Positions 1-6,773 of a stretch of 41,397 nucleotides of DNA are shown here, in pieces. Source of the stretch: Chelativorans petroleitrophicus (GTDB lineage Bacteria; Pseudomonadota; Alphaproteobacteria; Rhizobiales; Rhizobiaceae); the NCBI RefSeq assembly GCF_025398195.1, contig NZ_JAODNV010000024.1:1-41397 (forward strand), written 5' to 3'. Each line of letters opens with the position of its first letter. Position 1 is the stretch's first letter. The notes beneath the pieces are model-generated. The model was not told the DNA's origin. It worked only from the letters and a program-made list of their open reading frames with translations, and made no database searches. The position numbers and the translations under genes are program-made.

Positions 1-75
1 TACGCTATGCTCGAAGAGCCGGCCATGGCAGCGTGACTCAAACCAAAATGCCTCCGGCAATCCCGGCGCGGTTCA
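1..75 (+). mobile_element. Right end of an IS3-family insertion sequence (orfB 3' end plus terminal repeat)
   Basis: Positions 1-36 read in frame as the last eleven codons of a protein ending LEEPAMAA with a TGA stop. This fits the C-terminus of an IS3-family OrfB (DDE integrase-type transposase), but the piece is too short to prove it. A 26-bp sequence at 50-75, fourteen bases beyond the stop, ends in GGTTCA. It is the exact reverse complement of the left terminal repeat seen at 41321-41346. The element therefore lies in plus orientation and most of it is outside the window. The IS3-family call rests mainly on the right-hand copy, whose orfA start is recognisable. Confidence 0.75.
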
Positions 76-139
76 GTATTGCTCATGATGGCTCCTACTT
101 CTCAAGAGTTGGAGCCTCCGGCAATCCCGGCGCGGTTCA
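76..139 (-). mobile_element. Truncated left end of a related IS3-family element, interrupted by the neighbouring IS
   Basis: The same 26-bp terminal repeat recurs at 114-139. Reading on the minus strand from 139, the repeat is followed by a short leader and an ATG at 86 that starts MSNT, close to the MSKT start of the orfA at 41374. The leader differs from the 41-kb copy at several bases, so this is a related but distinct element. It stops abruptly at 76, exactly where the other IS ends, so one IS inserted into the first codons of the other's orfA. This is a nested insertion. Confidence 0.72.
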
Positions 140-250
140 CGCAAGCGGTGTTCCGAGGGACATTTGGTAAGCGCTGTTGTGAGGGCACGTTCCTGGATGG
201 CGGCTGATCTGTGAGGTTTCCGATTCTGTTTTTGGATCGGAGATCGGCTT

Positions 251-664
251 GTGCCTGGGCTTGACCTTACGCTTGAGTCTGAGCGGCAGGTTCATCGCTT
301 TGAGGTGATCAATGGGGTCGGCGGGCGGCTGCGTTGGACGCTCGACGACGAGGCGAGGATCGGCGTGGTGACACTAGTGCTAGGCACGATTGTGAGGTGG
401 CTCGCCGTCATGGTTTGCGGCCACAGCAGGTCTTTACCTGGCGCAGACAAGCGTGCAAGCGTGGGGCGTTGATGGAGGACGCGGTTGCCGTCGTTTGTGC
501 TCGCAGTGATCGATCCGGCGGTCAGCGAAGCAACCGCAGCCCAATCTTTATCCCGCCCGAAGCTCCGCGCGACCAGGCTGCCAGCGCCGATCGAGCTGGA
601 GATCGATGGTGCAGTGTTGCGCATCGGCAGAGGTGCCGACATGCAGACCATTGCGGCCGTGCCT
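251..664 (+). pseudogene. Frameshifted IS66-family TnpA (OrfA) remnant
   Basis: Three consecutive pieces in different frames reconstruct an IS66 OrfA-like protein. The first piece has HRFEV then RLRWTLDDEARI (near 290-360). The second, in a shifted frame, has EVARRHGLRPQQVFTWRRQA (near 392-460), the characteristic helix-turn-helix segment. The third has PIELEIDGAVLRIGRGADM (near 580-645), the conserved C-terminal strand. At least two frameshifts separate them, so the gene is dead. Sequence from about 140 to 250 may be the IS66 left end. No tnpB or tnpC follows; the element is only a stump between IS3 debris and the tRNA fragment. Confidence 0.8.
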
Positions 665-796
665 GAGCAGTGTACATAGTGCTCTTTGGTTCAATGAACC
701 TGGAAGTCAGAACCTAAAGTGAACAAAATGCCGAAAATGCTCTGTGACATAGTGCTCCTTTCCCAGTTTTCTGCCGCTTTCAGCTGAGACCACAAT

Positions 797-842
797 GTTG
801 ACATCGTAGGGGTCCCTGGTTCGATCCCAGGCACGCCCACCA
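797..842 (+). other. 3' fragment of tRNA-Val(GAC), attachment-site-like
   Basis: The fragment holds an anticodon loop TTGACAT (798-804, anticodon GAC), the 3' anticodon stem, a five-base variable loop, and a perfect T arm with stem CCTGG/CCAGG around TTCGATC (815-831). It continues with the 3' acceptor strand CACGCCC, discriminator A and an encoded CCA (832-842). The matching 5' half is missing: no GGGCGTG acceptor strand or D arm lies upstream, and the 5' anticodon stem already mismatches. A 3' tRNA duplicate of this size is what tyrosine-recombinase islands leave at their distal end. No integrase is visible in the window. Confidence 0.75.
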
Positions 843-1320
843 TCCGATCCCAATAAAACTAAGCCTTTCAGGCTACCTGCCGGACACTTTCCGTTATCCG
901 CAGCGCCCCATTTGGGCGCAACTTGCGCGCATACAGGGGACGGGTGTGCCTTTGGCTCTTGCGGAAGACCGAATCGATCGCCTGATGCAGAGGGGCGTTC
1001 CGCGAATGCTTCATAGCTATCCGTCCTTGCCTCGCCGCGACCCGGCCAAAACGTCACGCTACCCAGCAGCGGGTGCTGGCCCGCAACGAGAGAAGGAGCC
1101 GTTAACAGTCAGCTCCCCGCTGCCTCCGACCAGACATTCTCCTTTTGGCGTAGGGCGCGTCTGAATGGATGCGCAGTCCATCAGCCACAAGGTTGATCGG
1201 AATCATAAGCGGGAGTTTGCGCCCTCAACGAAAGCATGACGGCAGGAAACCCGTTTTCCCAAATGCGTTCCGGTACTTGCCGGTGCAGAATCGAGCCGGA
1301 CGCAGACGTGAGCGAGGGAC
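843..1320. other. Intergenic stretch with no supported gene
   Basis: No reading frame here has a convincing ribosome-binding site or a recognisable product, and I see no complete RNA gene. A frame from 946 and a minus-strand frame crossing the tRNA fragment look accidental. The segment separates the mobile-element debris and tRNA fragment from the first intact gene and presumably carries that gene's promoter. Confidence 0.5.
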
Positions 1321-2568
1321 ATGTTTTTAACCCCCAAGCAGATCATCTATCCCATGCGTTACCTCCGTCCGCTACTCGAGAAGGGTAATGGTGCGGAGGA
1401 GCTGTTCACGGCCCGGCTCAGCGATTTCCTCGGAGGCGGAGTCCACATAATCCCTCTCGGGCGAGCCCGCGCGGGCATTCACCTCGCCGCGAAATTCGCG
1501 CGCCTTCGGACGGGGGGACGCAACCGCGTTGCGATGCTGCCCCACACCATCCCGGACGTGATCAACATGGTGCGTTTCGCGGGCTGCGAACCCGTCTTCA
1601 TCGACACGCTCGAGAACTCGACCAATATCGACATCGATCATCTGGGCGAAATCCTCGACGAGTCGGTCTGCTGCGTGCTTATTACGCATTATCACGTCAA
1701 TCAGGCGCGCCTCGACGACATAAGGGAGCTTTGCCGGCAGCGGAACGTGCTGCTGTTTGACGACTGCGCCATCGCTCTTGAAGGAGACTATGCCGGGCTG
1801 CGCATGGGTTCCACGACAGACGCGAGCATCTTCAGCATGTCCGGATTCAAATCGCTGAACTATGTCTGGGGCGGCGCGCTCGCAACCCGCCGCGAGGACA
1901 TGGCTGCCTTCATGCGCGAGGAGCTTGCGCGGTACCCCGTGCTGACCCCGAAGCAGTACAAGGAACACATGCTCGCCGTGTTGAAATACGACATCGCGAC
2001 GCGTCCGGTCGTCTTCCCGCTGATCACCTTCCCGACGATCAAACGCAAGATGCGCGCCTTTTCGGGGCAGGAGGCGCTGTCTTTCGTCCGGCGTGAGACG
2101 GAGAAGATCGAGGACACGGTGCTCAGCCGCCCGCGGCCGGGCGTTCTGAAGGAACTTGCGCGCAAGCTCGACGGGGTCAGCAAGCGCCTCGCCCACCGCC
2201 GCGCGATCGCCGCCATCTACGATCAGTTTCTCGCCGACCATCGCGTGGCGCCTGAGACGAGCGACGAGGTGAGGGCGGGCTCGTGCTTCACCTACTATCC
2301 CATCCTAGTGGATCCGGAGCGGCGGGACCGGATCTATCGGAAGATGATCGACCACAACTATCACATCGGGCTTTCGCTCTATCCAAATGTGCACGAACTC
2401 GAAGCCTTCTCCAGGATGCCCGGCCGCTCGATCAACATCTCGAAGCTCGTGCGCTCGATGATCTCACTGCCGACCCATCCCAAAGTGACGCGCGGCTACG
2501 CGCTCAAACTGGCCTCGATGCTTTCCAAGATCGCATACAGCTTCGCTCCTGCGATGATGTTTGTCTGA
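1321..2568 (+). CDS. DegT/DnrJ/EryC1/StrS-family PLP-dependent aminotransferase
   Basis: The 415-residue protein has the fold-type I layout of sugar aminotransferases that make amino sugars for O-antigens, exopolysaccharides or antibiotics. A DD pair at about 147-148 (LLFDDCA) should contact the PLP ring nitrogen. K177, in FSMSGFKSLN, is the expected Schiff-base lysine, followed by the GG turn (WGGAL). Length is slightly above the usual 370-400. The start at 1321 has only a weak GAGGGA signal immediately upstream; ATG 1354 is an alternative. A Wzz-like gene follows 270 bases later on the same strand, which supports a polysaccharide role. Substrate cannot be told; some family members are dehydratases, but the lysine argues for transamination. 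Confidence 0.82.
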   Translation: MFLTPKQIIYPMRYLRPLLEKGNGAEELFTARLSDFLGGGVHIIPLGRARAGIHLAAKFARLRTGGRNRVAMLPHTIPDVINMVRFAGCEPVFIDTLENSTNIDIDHLGEILDESVCCVLITHYHVNQARLDDIRELCRQRNVLLFDDCAIALEGDYAGLRMGSTTDASIFSMSGFKSLNYVWGGALATRREDMAAFMREELARYPVLTPKQYKEHMLAVLKYDIATRPVVFPLITFPTIKRKMRAFSGQEALSFVRRETEKIEDTVLSRPRPGVLKELARKLDGVSKRLAHRRAIAAIYDQFLADHRVAPETSDEVRAGSCFTYYPILVDPERRDRIYRKMIDHNYHIGLSLYPNVHELEAFSRMPGRSINISKLVRSMISLPTHPKVTRGYALKLASMLSKIAYSFAPAMMFV

Positions 2569-2836
2569 GTGCAAGCAAGTGGGTGTTTCACCGTGAAGGC
2601 TTCATCTCCAGACAGCGATCCGCGTACCGTAGGGGCAGTTCCTTCACGGTTTTGCAGCGAGCAAATCCGTCATCGTCTGAAGCGGTCGGCGGTCAAAAGT
2701 TTGCTTCAGAGGCGAGACTGCAACCAAGAACTGCTGCGAACGTTATAGCGCCAAACCCGCGGCCGCTTGCCCTGAGAGCGCCCCAAATTGCTCATAGTGT
2801 GAACCTATCATAAGCAAGAATGTGCGAATCGAGCAG

Positions 2837-3757
2837 ATGGACCAAAGGGCTTCCATGAACGTGATAACGGATACGATAGAAGCGCCGGAAGACGAAATCA
2901 GCCTTCTGGACATTGCCGTTGCCATAGCGGAGTCGTGGAGGATTCTCGTTTTCGGTCCTATCGTCGTAGGCCTTTGCGTGTTTGGTTTCCTCTTCTTCAC
3001 GCAGCAGGACCGCTACGCCTCGTCGGCGCTCCTTCAGATCACGCAAGGGGAAGCGGCGCTGCTCGAAAGCGCTAGCGTCGTCGATCCCGCCCTGGAGGCG
3101 GCTGATTGGGTTTCGCGCTATGGCGATGTTGCCGAGGCAAGGCGGGAGTTTCTGGAAAAAAGTCTGAAGACGGAAAAGGTTGGCGAGACTGAATATCTCC
3201 GCGTCACCGTGGAGGACCGTTCGCCCGAGTCGGCGCGTGCGATGCTGACCGCACTGATCTCCGAACTGATCCGGAACTCCGTGCCGCGCGACGAAGCAAG
3301 GCGCGCTCTGGAGCAGAAGCTGGAGACGCTGGAACGTTCCGCAGAAAGCATGAGGGAGAGCCTGGAGCGGCTCGACAGCCTCTATGACCGCGCCGTCAGT
3401 GGTGATACCGGCGCGGTGCCGTTTCTCGGCGAGGCTGGCCAGTCCTACGCCACTTTGATCTCGAGCATCACCTCGACCGAACAGGAAATTCTGGCCACGC
3501 GGATGGCCCTCGAAGGAAGTGTCACCACGTCCGACATTATTCAGGCGCCCACGCTTGAGGAGCAGCCGCTGCCGCAGAAGAAGCTTTTGAGCGCGGTTCT
3601 GGCCGCCTTCGCCACAGGCGTCGTTCTCCTGTTGTTTGCCTTCGTCCGTGCGGGCTTTGCCAACGCCGCGCAGGATGCAAGGTCGGCGGGCAAGGTTGAG
3701 AGGATCAAGCGCGCTTTCCGTCTCAAGAGGGTTTCCGACCGGCCGGGCAGGCTCTGA
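2837..3757 (+). CDS. Wzz-like polysaccharide chain-length determinant / co-polymerase
   Basis: About 306 residues with the classic two-transmembrane architecture. There is a short cytoplasmic N-terminus, TM1 at about residues 36-54, and a long periplasmic part with a charged helical stretch (residues about 150-190, LEQKLETLERSAESMRESLE). A proline-rich segment (EEQPLPQKK) comes just before TM2 near 250-275, then a basic cytoplasmic tail. This is the Wzz/GNVR pattern of inner-membrane proteins that set polymer length; no C-terminal tyrosine kinase domain is fused. Start choice is uncertain: GTG 2822, ATG 2837 or ATG 2855, the last having the best AAGGG signal. Neighbours with the DegT aminotransferase suggest a surface-polysaccharide locus, but no polymerase or flippase gene is here. 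Confidence 0.8.
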   Translation: MDQRASMNVITDTIEAPEDEISLLDIAVAIAESWRILVFGPIVVGLCVFGFLFFTQQDRYASSALLQITQGEAALLESASVVDPALEAADWVSRYGDVAEARREFLEKSLKTEKVGETEYLRVTVEDRSPESARAMLTALISELIRNSVPRDEARRALEQKLETLERSAESMRESLERLDSLYDRAVSGDTGAVPFLGEAGQSYATLISSITSTEQEILATRMALEGSVTTSDIIQAPTLEEQPLPQKKLLSAVLAAFATGVVLLLFAFVRAGFANAAQDARSAGKVERIKRAFRLKRVSDRPGRL

Positions 3758-3842
3758 GGCTCGGCTCGGTCCTCAAGAAGCCGCCTCCTCAGCGCTCATT
3801 GCTATATCCGGCCCGCCAGTGCGCGGTGCAGGCTGATCCTGC

Positions 3843-4046
3843 TCAATGCCTGCCGCGCTCCTTCCACTTCGCGCGCAGCCAGAAGACCAGAAAGAAGGCG
3901 GCGACGAACATCACCGCCACGAGCACGGCTATAGCCGTCGAGAACTCGGCCACCGAGAGGATGATCCGCGGCAGAAGAAACCCGATGAGCCCGAAGCTCG
4001 CCAGGATCACGGCCGCGGCCACCAGAGCTCGGCGGTTGTCGCTCAT
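3843..4046 (-). CDS. Small two-helix membrane protein
   Basis: A 67-residue hydrophobic protein with two predicted membrane helices (about residues 9-27 and 34-55) and a basic tail (LRAKWKERGRH). I recognise no family. Its ATG overlaps the stop of the upstream dehydrogenase gene in an ATGA arrangement, so it is almost certainly translated by coupling as the third gene of a minus-strand operon (acetyltransferase, dehydrogenase, this). Function unknown; the context gives no clear hint. Confidence 0.62.
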   Translation of the reverse strand: MSDNRRALVAAAVILASFGLIGFLLPRIILSVAEFSTAIAVLVAVMFVAAFFLVFWLRAKWKERGRH

Positions 4047-4801
4047 AGGGTGAAGCCGCCATCGACGGGAATGGCCGTGCCCGTGGTGAAAGCCGACTCG
4101 TCGGCCGCCAGATAGACGGCCAGCGCGGCGACCTCCTCCGGCTCGCCGACGCGCCCCATAGGCTGGCGCTTAACGAACATCTCCAGCGCTTTTTCCTTGC
4201 CGCCCACGCTTTTCCCAAGCTCTTCGACGCGCGCCTCCCAGGAGGGCGAGCGGACCGTGCCGGGGCAGATCGCGTTGCAGCGAATGCCCTTGCCAATGAA
4301 ATCGATAGCGACGGCCTTGGTCAGCCCGATGACAGCCGCCTTTGTGGCGCCGTAGACGTAGCGGTTGGGCGCGGCCTTGAGGGAGGAGGCGCCGGAGGCA
4401 AGATTGATGATCGAGCCCGAAGTGCCCTGGCGTTCGGCCCGCGCCAGCATGCCGGGAAGGAAAGCGCGAATCATGCGGTGCATCGACTTGACGTTGAGGT
4501 CGAAGGAGAAGTCCCAATCCTTCTCCGTGCAGTCGAGCACCGTGCCGTGATGCACAAAGCCCGCGACGTTGACCAGGATATCAATCTCGCCCACCTTCTC
4601 CGCATAGGCCTCGACCCGGCGGGTGGACATCACGTCGAGCTTCGCCTTCTTCGCCCGCCGCAGGCCCTCAAGCTTGCTGCGGTCGAGGTCGCTGGCGAAC
4701 ACTTCCGCACCCTCGGTCACGAAAGCCTCCGCTATTGCACGGCCGATTCCCTGACCTGCAGCCGTGACCACCGCGCGTTTACCCTTCAGCCTGCCCGCCA
4801 T
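4043..4801 (-). CDS. SDR-family dehydrogenase, DHRS6/BDH2-like
   Basis: 252 residues, a classical short-chain dehydrogenase. The NAD-binding motif is TAAGQGIG (residues 13-20), followed by D38/D40-type acidic residues favouring NAD. The catalytic set is S136, Y150 and K154 (YGATK). The stretch NVAGFVHHGTVLDC (from about residue 78) is very like human DHRS6/BDH2 and bacterial 2-keto-3-deoxy-L-fuconate dehydrogenases. Likely reactions are oxidation of a 3-hydroxy acid or of a deoxy-keto sugar acid; the two cannot be separated here. ATG 4801 is chosen because GGAGAGG lies just upstream and homology starts there; a longer in-frame extension is not real. Its start overlaps the end of the acetyltransferase gene by 23 bases. 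Confidence 0.85.
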   Translation of the reverse strand: MAGRLKGKRAVVTAAGQGIGRAIAEAFVTEGAEVFASDLDRSKLEGLRRAKKAKLDVMSTRRVEAYAEKVGEIDILVNVAGFVHHGTVLDCTEKDWDFSFDLNVKSMHRMIRAFLPGMLARAERQGTSGSIINLASGASSLKAAPNRYVYGATKAAVIGLTKAVAIDFIGKGIRCNAICPGTVRSPSWEARVEELGKSVGGKEKALEMFVKRQPMGRVGEPEEVAALAVYLAADESAFTTGTAIPVDGGFTL

Positions 4802-5507
4802 CTGCCCTCTCCATGAAAAATTTGAGACTTTTGACCTGTGTACCATCGGTAGCGAAATTTGCCGGCGCAAGCCAGCGTTCGAGCGCATGGCGGATCGCCG
4901 GCCATTCATGGTCGACGATCGCGAACCAGGCCGTGTCGCGGTTTTCGCCCTTGACCACCATGTGCTGGCGGAAGATGCCTTCGAAGCGGAAGCCGAAGCG
5001 CAGCGCGGCGCGCTTGGAAGGCTCGTTGCGGTTGTTGCACTTCCATTCGAAGCGCCGGTATCCGAGATCGTCGAAGATGTGCCGGGCAAAGAGGTAGAAG
5101 GCTTCTGTGGCAAGGCGCGTGCGCGCGATTTTCGGCCCCCAATAGATGCTGCCGATCTCCGCCACGCCGTTTGTGGTATCGATACGCATGAGGGCCTGAC
5201 GTCCGCCGATCTCGTTGGTCGCCGCGTCGATCACGGCGAAGAAGAGCGGATCACGGCTTGCGGCCGCCTTCTCCAGCCATGGCTGGAAGTCGGCCCGGTT
5301 CGCTGGCGGATATTCGGACAGCCAGCGGAAGCGTTCAGGCGCATCGGGCACGCTGGATGCTGCGAATAGCCCGTCTCCATGGGTGGCGGGGTCGAGAGGC
5401 TCCAACCGCACATAGCGACCCGCAAGGGGCGCGCGGGCAGGGGCGGGGCGTGGGGACCAGTGTTCCAGGTCTTTCAAGAGACGCTCCTTCGATTGACTTT
5501 TTTGCAT
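4779..5507 (-). CDS. GNAT-family N-acetyltransferase (RimJ/RimL-like)
   Basis: 242 residues. The N-terminal GRYVRLEPLDP followed by a long GNAT core matches the RimJ/RimL-type acetyltransferase family, which transfers acetyl from acetyl-CoA to amino groups. The segment GPKIARTRLATEAFYL (about residues 124-139) is in the position of the acetyl-CoA pyrophosphate loop. It is followed by the strand around YRRFEWKC and the NEPSKRAALRFGFRFEG segment typical of this subgroup. First gene of a three-gene minus-strand operon; its end overlaps the dehydrogenase start. Divergent from the aminotransferase at 5559 with only 51 bases between. Substrate unknown. Confidence 0.82.
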   Translation of the reverse strand: MQKSQSKERLLKDLEHWSPRPAPARAPLAGRYVRLEPLDPATHGDGLFAASSVPDAPERFRWLSEYPPANRADFQPWLEKAAASRDPLFFAVIDAATNEIGGRQALMRIDTTNGVAEIGSIYWGPKIARTRLATEAFYLFARHIFDDLGYRRFEWKCNNRNEPSKRAALRFGFRFEGIFRQHMVVKGENRDTAWFAIVDHEWPAIRHALERWLAPANFATDGTQVKSLKFFMERADGGQAEG

Positions 5508-5558
5508 GAAGCTTCACAAAAGCTTCTCAGCGCGACAGAACCAGACGGAACTCCCGAC

Positions 5559-6737
5559 ATGCTCCAGACAGTGCCTGCCTTCGACCGTATCGGCGAGGAG
5601 AACGCTTTTGCCGTTCTTGCAAGGGCGACGGAACTCGCCCATCAGGGCCGTGACATCATCAATTTGGGCATCGGCCAGCCGGACTTCCGCACGCCTGAGC
5701 ACATCGTGGAGGCCGCCGTCAAGGCGCTGCGCGACGGCCATCATGGCTATACCCCGGCAACCGGGATACTGGCTGCGCGCGAGGCTGTGGTCCGCCGCAC
5801 GCTTGCGATCACGGGCGTGGAAGTCTCGCCGGACAATGTGATGATCCTGCCGGGCGGCAAGCCCACCATGTATGCCGCCATCGTCATGTTCGGTGCGCCG
5901 GGAACGGAAATTCTCTATCCCGATCCGGGCTTCCCCATCTACCGGTCGATGATCGAGTTCACGGGCGCCACTCCGATTCCCGTACCGATCCGGGAGGAGA
6001 ACGGCTTTGCCTTCTCGGCGGAGGAGACGCTGTCCCTGATCACGCCGAGGACAAGGCTTCTGATCCTCAACTCACCGGCGAACCCGACGGGCGGCGTTGC
6101 GCCGCGCGCCGAGATCGAGAAGCTGGTGAAGGGGCTCGAGGCACATCCGCACGTGGCTGTGCTGTCCGACGAGATCTATGACGTCATGACCTATGACGGC
6201 GAGAAGGCCACCTCCCTGCTCGTCTTCCCGGAAATCCGCGACCGGCTGATCGTGCTCAACGGCTGGTCGAAGACCTGGGCCATGACCGGCTGGCGGCTTG
6301 GCTGGTCGATCTGGCCCGACCGGCTCTATGACAAGGTGCGCAAGCTCGCGGTCAATTGCTGGTCCTGCGTCAATGCTCCAGCGCAGTATGCGGGCATCGC
6401 CGCAATCGACGGCCCGCAGGACGACGTGGAGAAGATGATGCGCGCCTTCGATTCACGCCGGAAGATCGTGGTCGAGGGGCTGAATGGCCTTCCCGGCTTC
6501 TCCTGCCTCACGCCCAAGGGCGCCTTCTACGCCTTTCCCAATATCAGGGGAACCGGCTGGAAGGCCAAGGCGCTGGCCTCTGCGCTTCTGGAGGAGGCGG
6601 GCGTGGCGCTCATCGGCGGACCGGATTTCGGCGTGCTCGGCGAAGGCTACATCCGGGTCTCCTATGCGAATTCCGAGGAGAACATTCTGCGCGCGATCGA
6701 ACGGATCGGGGAGTTTCTGGCGGCGAAGAGGCCATAG
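5559..6737 (+). CDS. Class I PLP-dependent aminotransferase (aspartate aminotransferase-like)
   Basis: 392 residues, fold-type I, AspB-like. Visible landmarks are the N-terminal GIGQPDF, the YTPATGILAAREAV segment and NSPANPTGG (N175 region). D204 and Y207 (SDEIYD) are cofactor contacts. K238 in NGWSKTWAMTGWRLGW is the Schiff-base lysine, and YIRVSYAN near the C-terminus supplies the carboxylate-binding arginine. Function is transfer of amino groups between an amino acid and a 2-oxo acid in the cytoplasm; exact substrate not determinable. ATG 5559 is preferred since homology begins there; about 60 upstream in-frame residues overlap the divergent gene and are not plausible. Confidence 0.87.
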   Translation: MLQTVPAFDRIGEENAFAVLARATELAHQGRDIINLGIGQPDFRTPEHIVEAAVKALRDGHHGYTPATGILAAREAVVRRTLAITGVEVSPDNVMILPGGKPTMYAAIVMFGAPGTEILYPDPGFPIYRSMIEFTGATPIPVPIREENGFAFSAEETLSLITPRTRLLILNSPANPTGGVAPRAEIEKLVKGLEAHPHVAVLSDEIYDVMTYDGEKATSLLVFPEIRDRLIVLNGWSKTWAMTGWRLGWSIWPDRLYDKVRKLAVNCWSCVNAPAQYAGIAAIDGPQDDVEKMMRAFDSRRKIVVEGLNGLPGFSCLTPKGAFYAFPNIRGTGWKAKALASALLEEAGVALIGGPDFGVLGEGYIRVSYANSEENILRAIERIGEFLAAKRP

Positions 6738-6773
6738 AACGTTTGCCTCGCATCGGCGGCGCTGCGGATTCCT

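Noticed and set aside
707-1057. Minus-strand frame of 116 codons over the tRNA fragment
   Set aside because: It translates the antisense of the tRNA 3' end (AWDRTRDP-type string), a well-known artefact, and has no ribosome-binding site.
1372-2241. Long minus-strand frame of 289 codons inside the DegT gene
   Set aside because: Shadow of a GC-rich gene; no family match, and the plus-strand protein has clear catalytic motifs.
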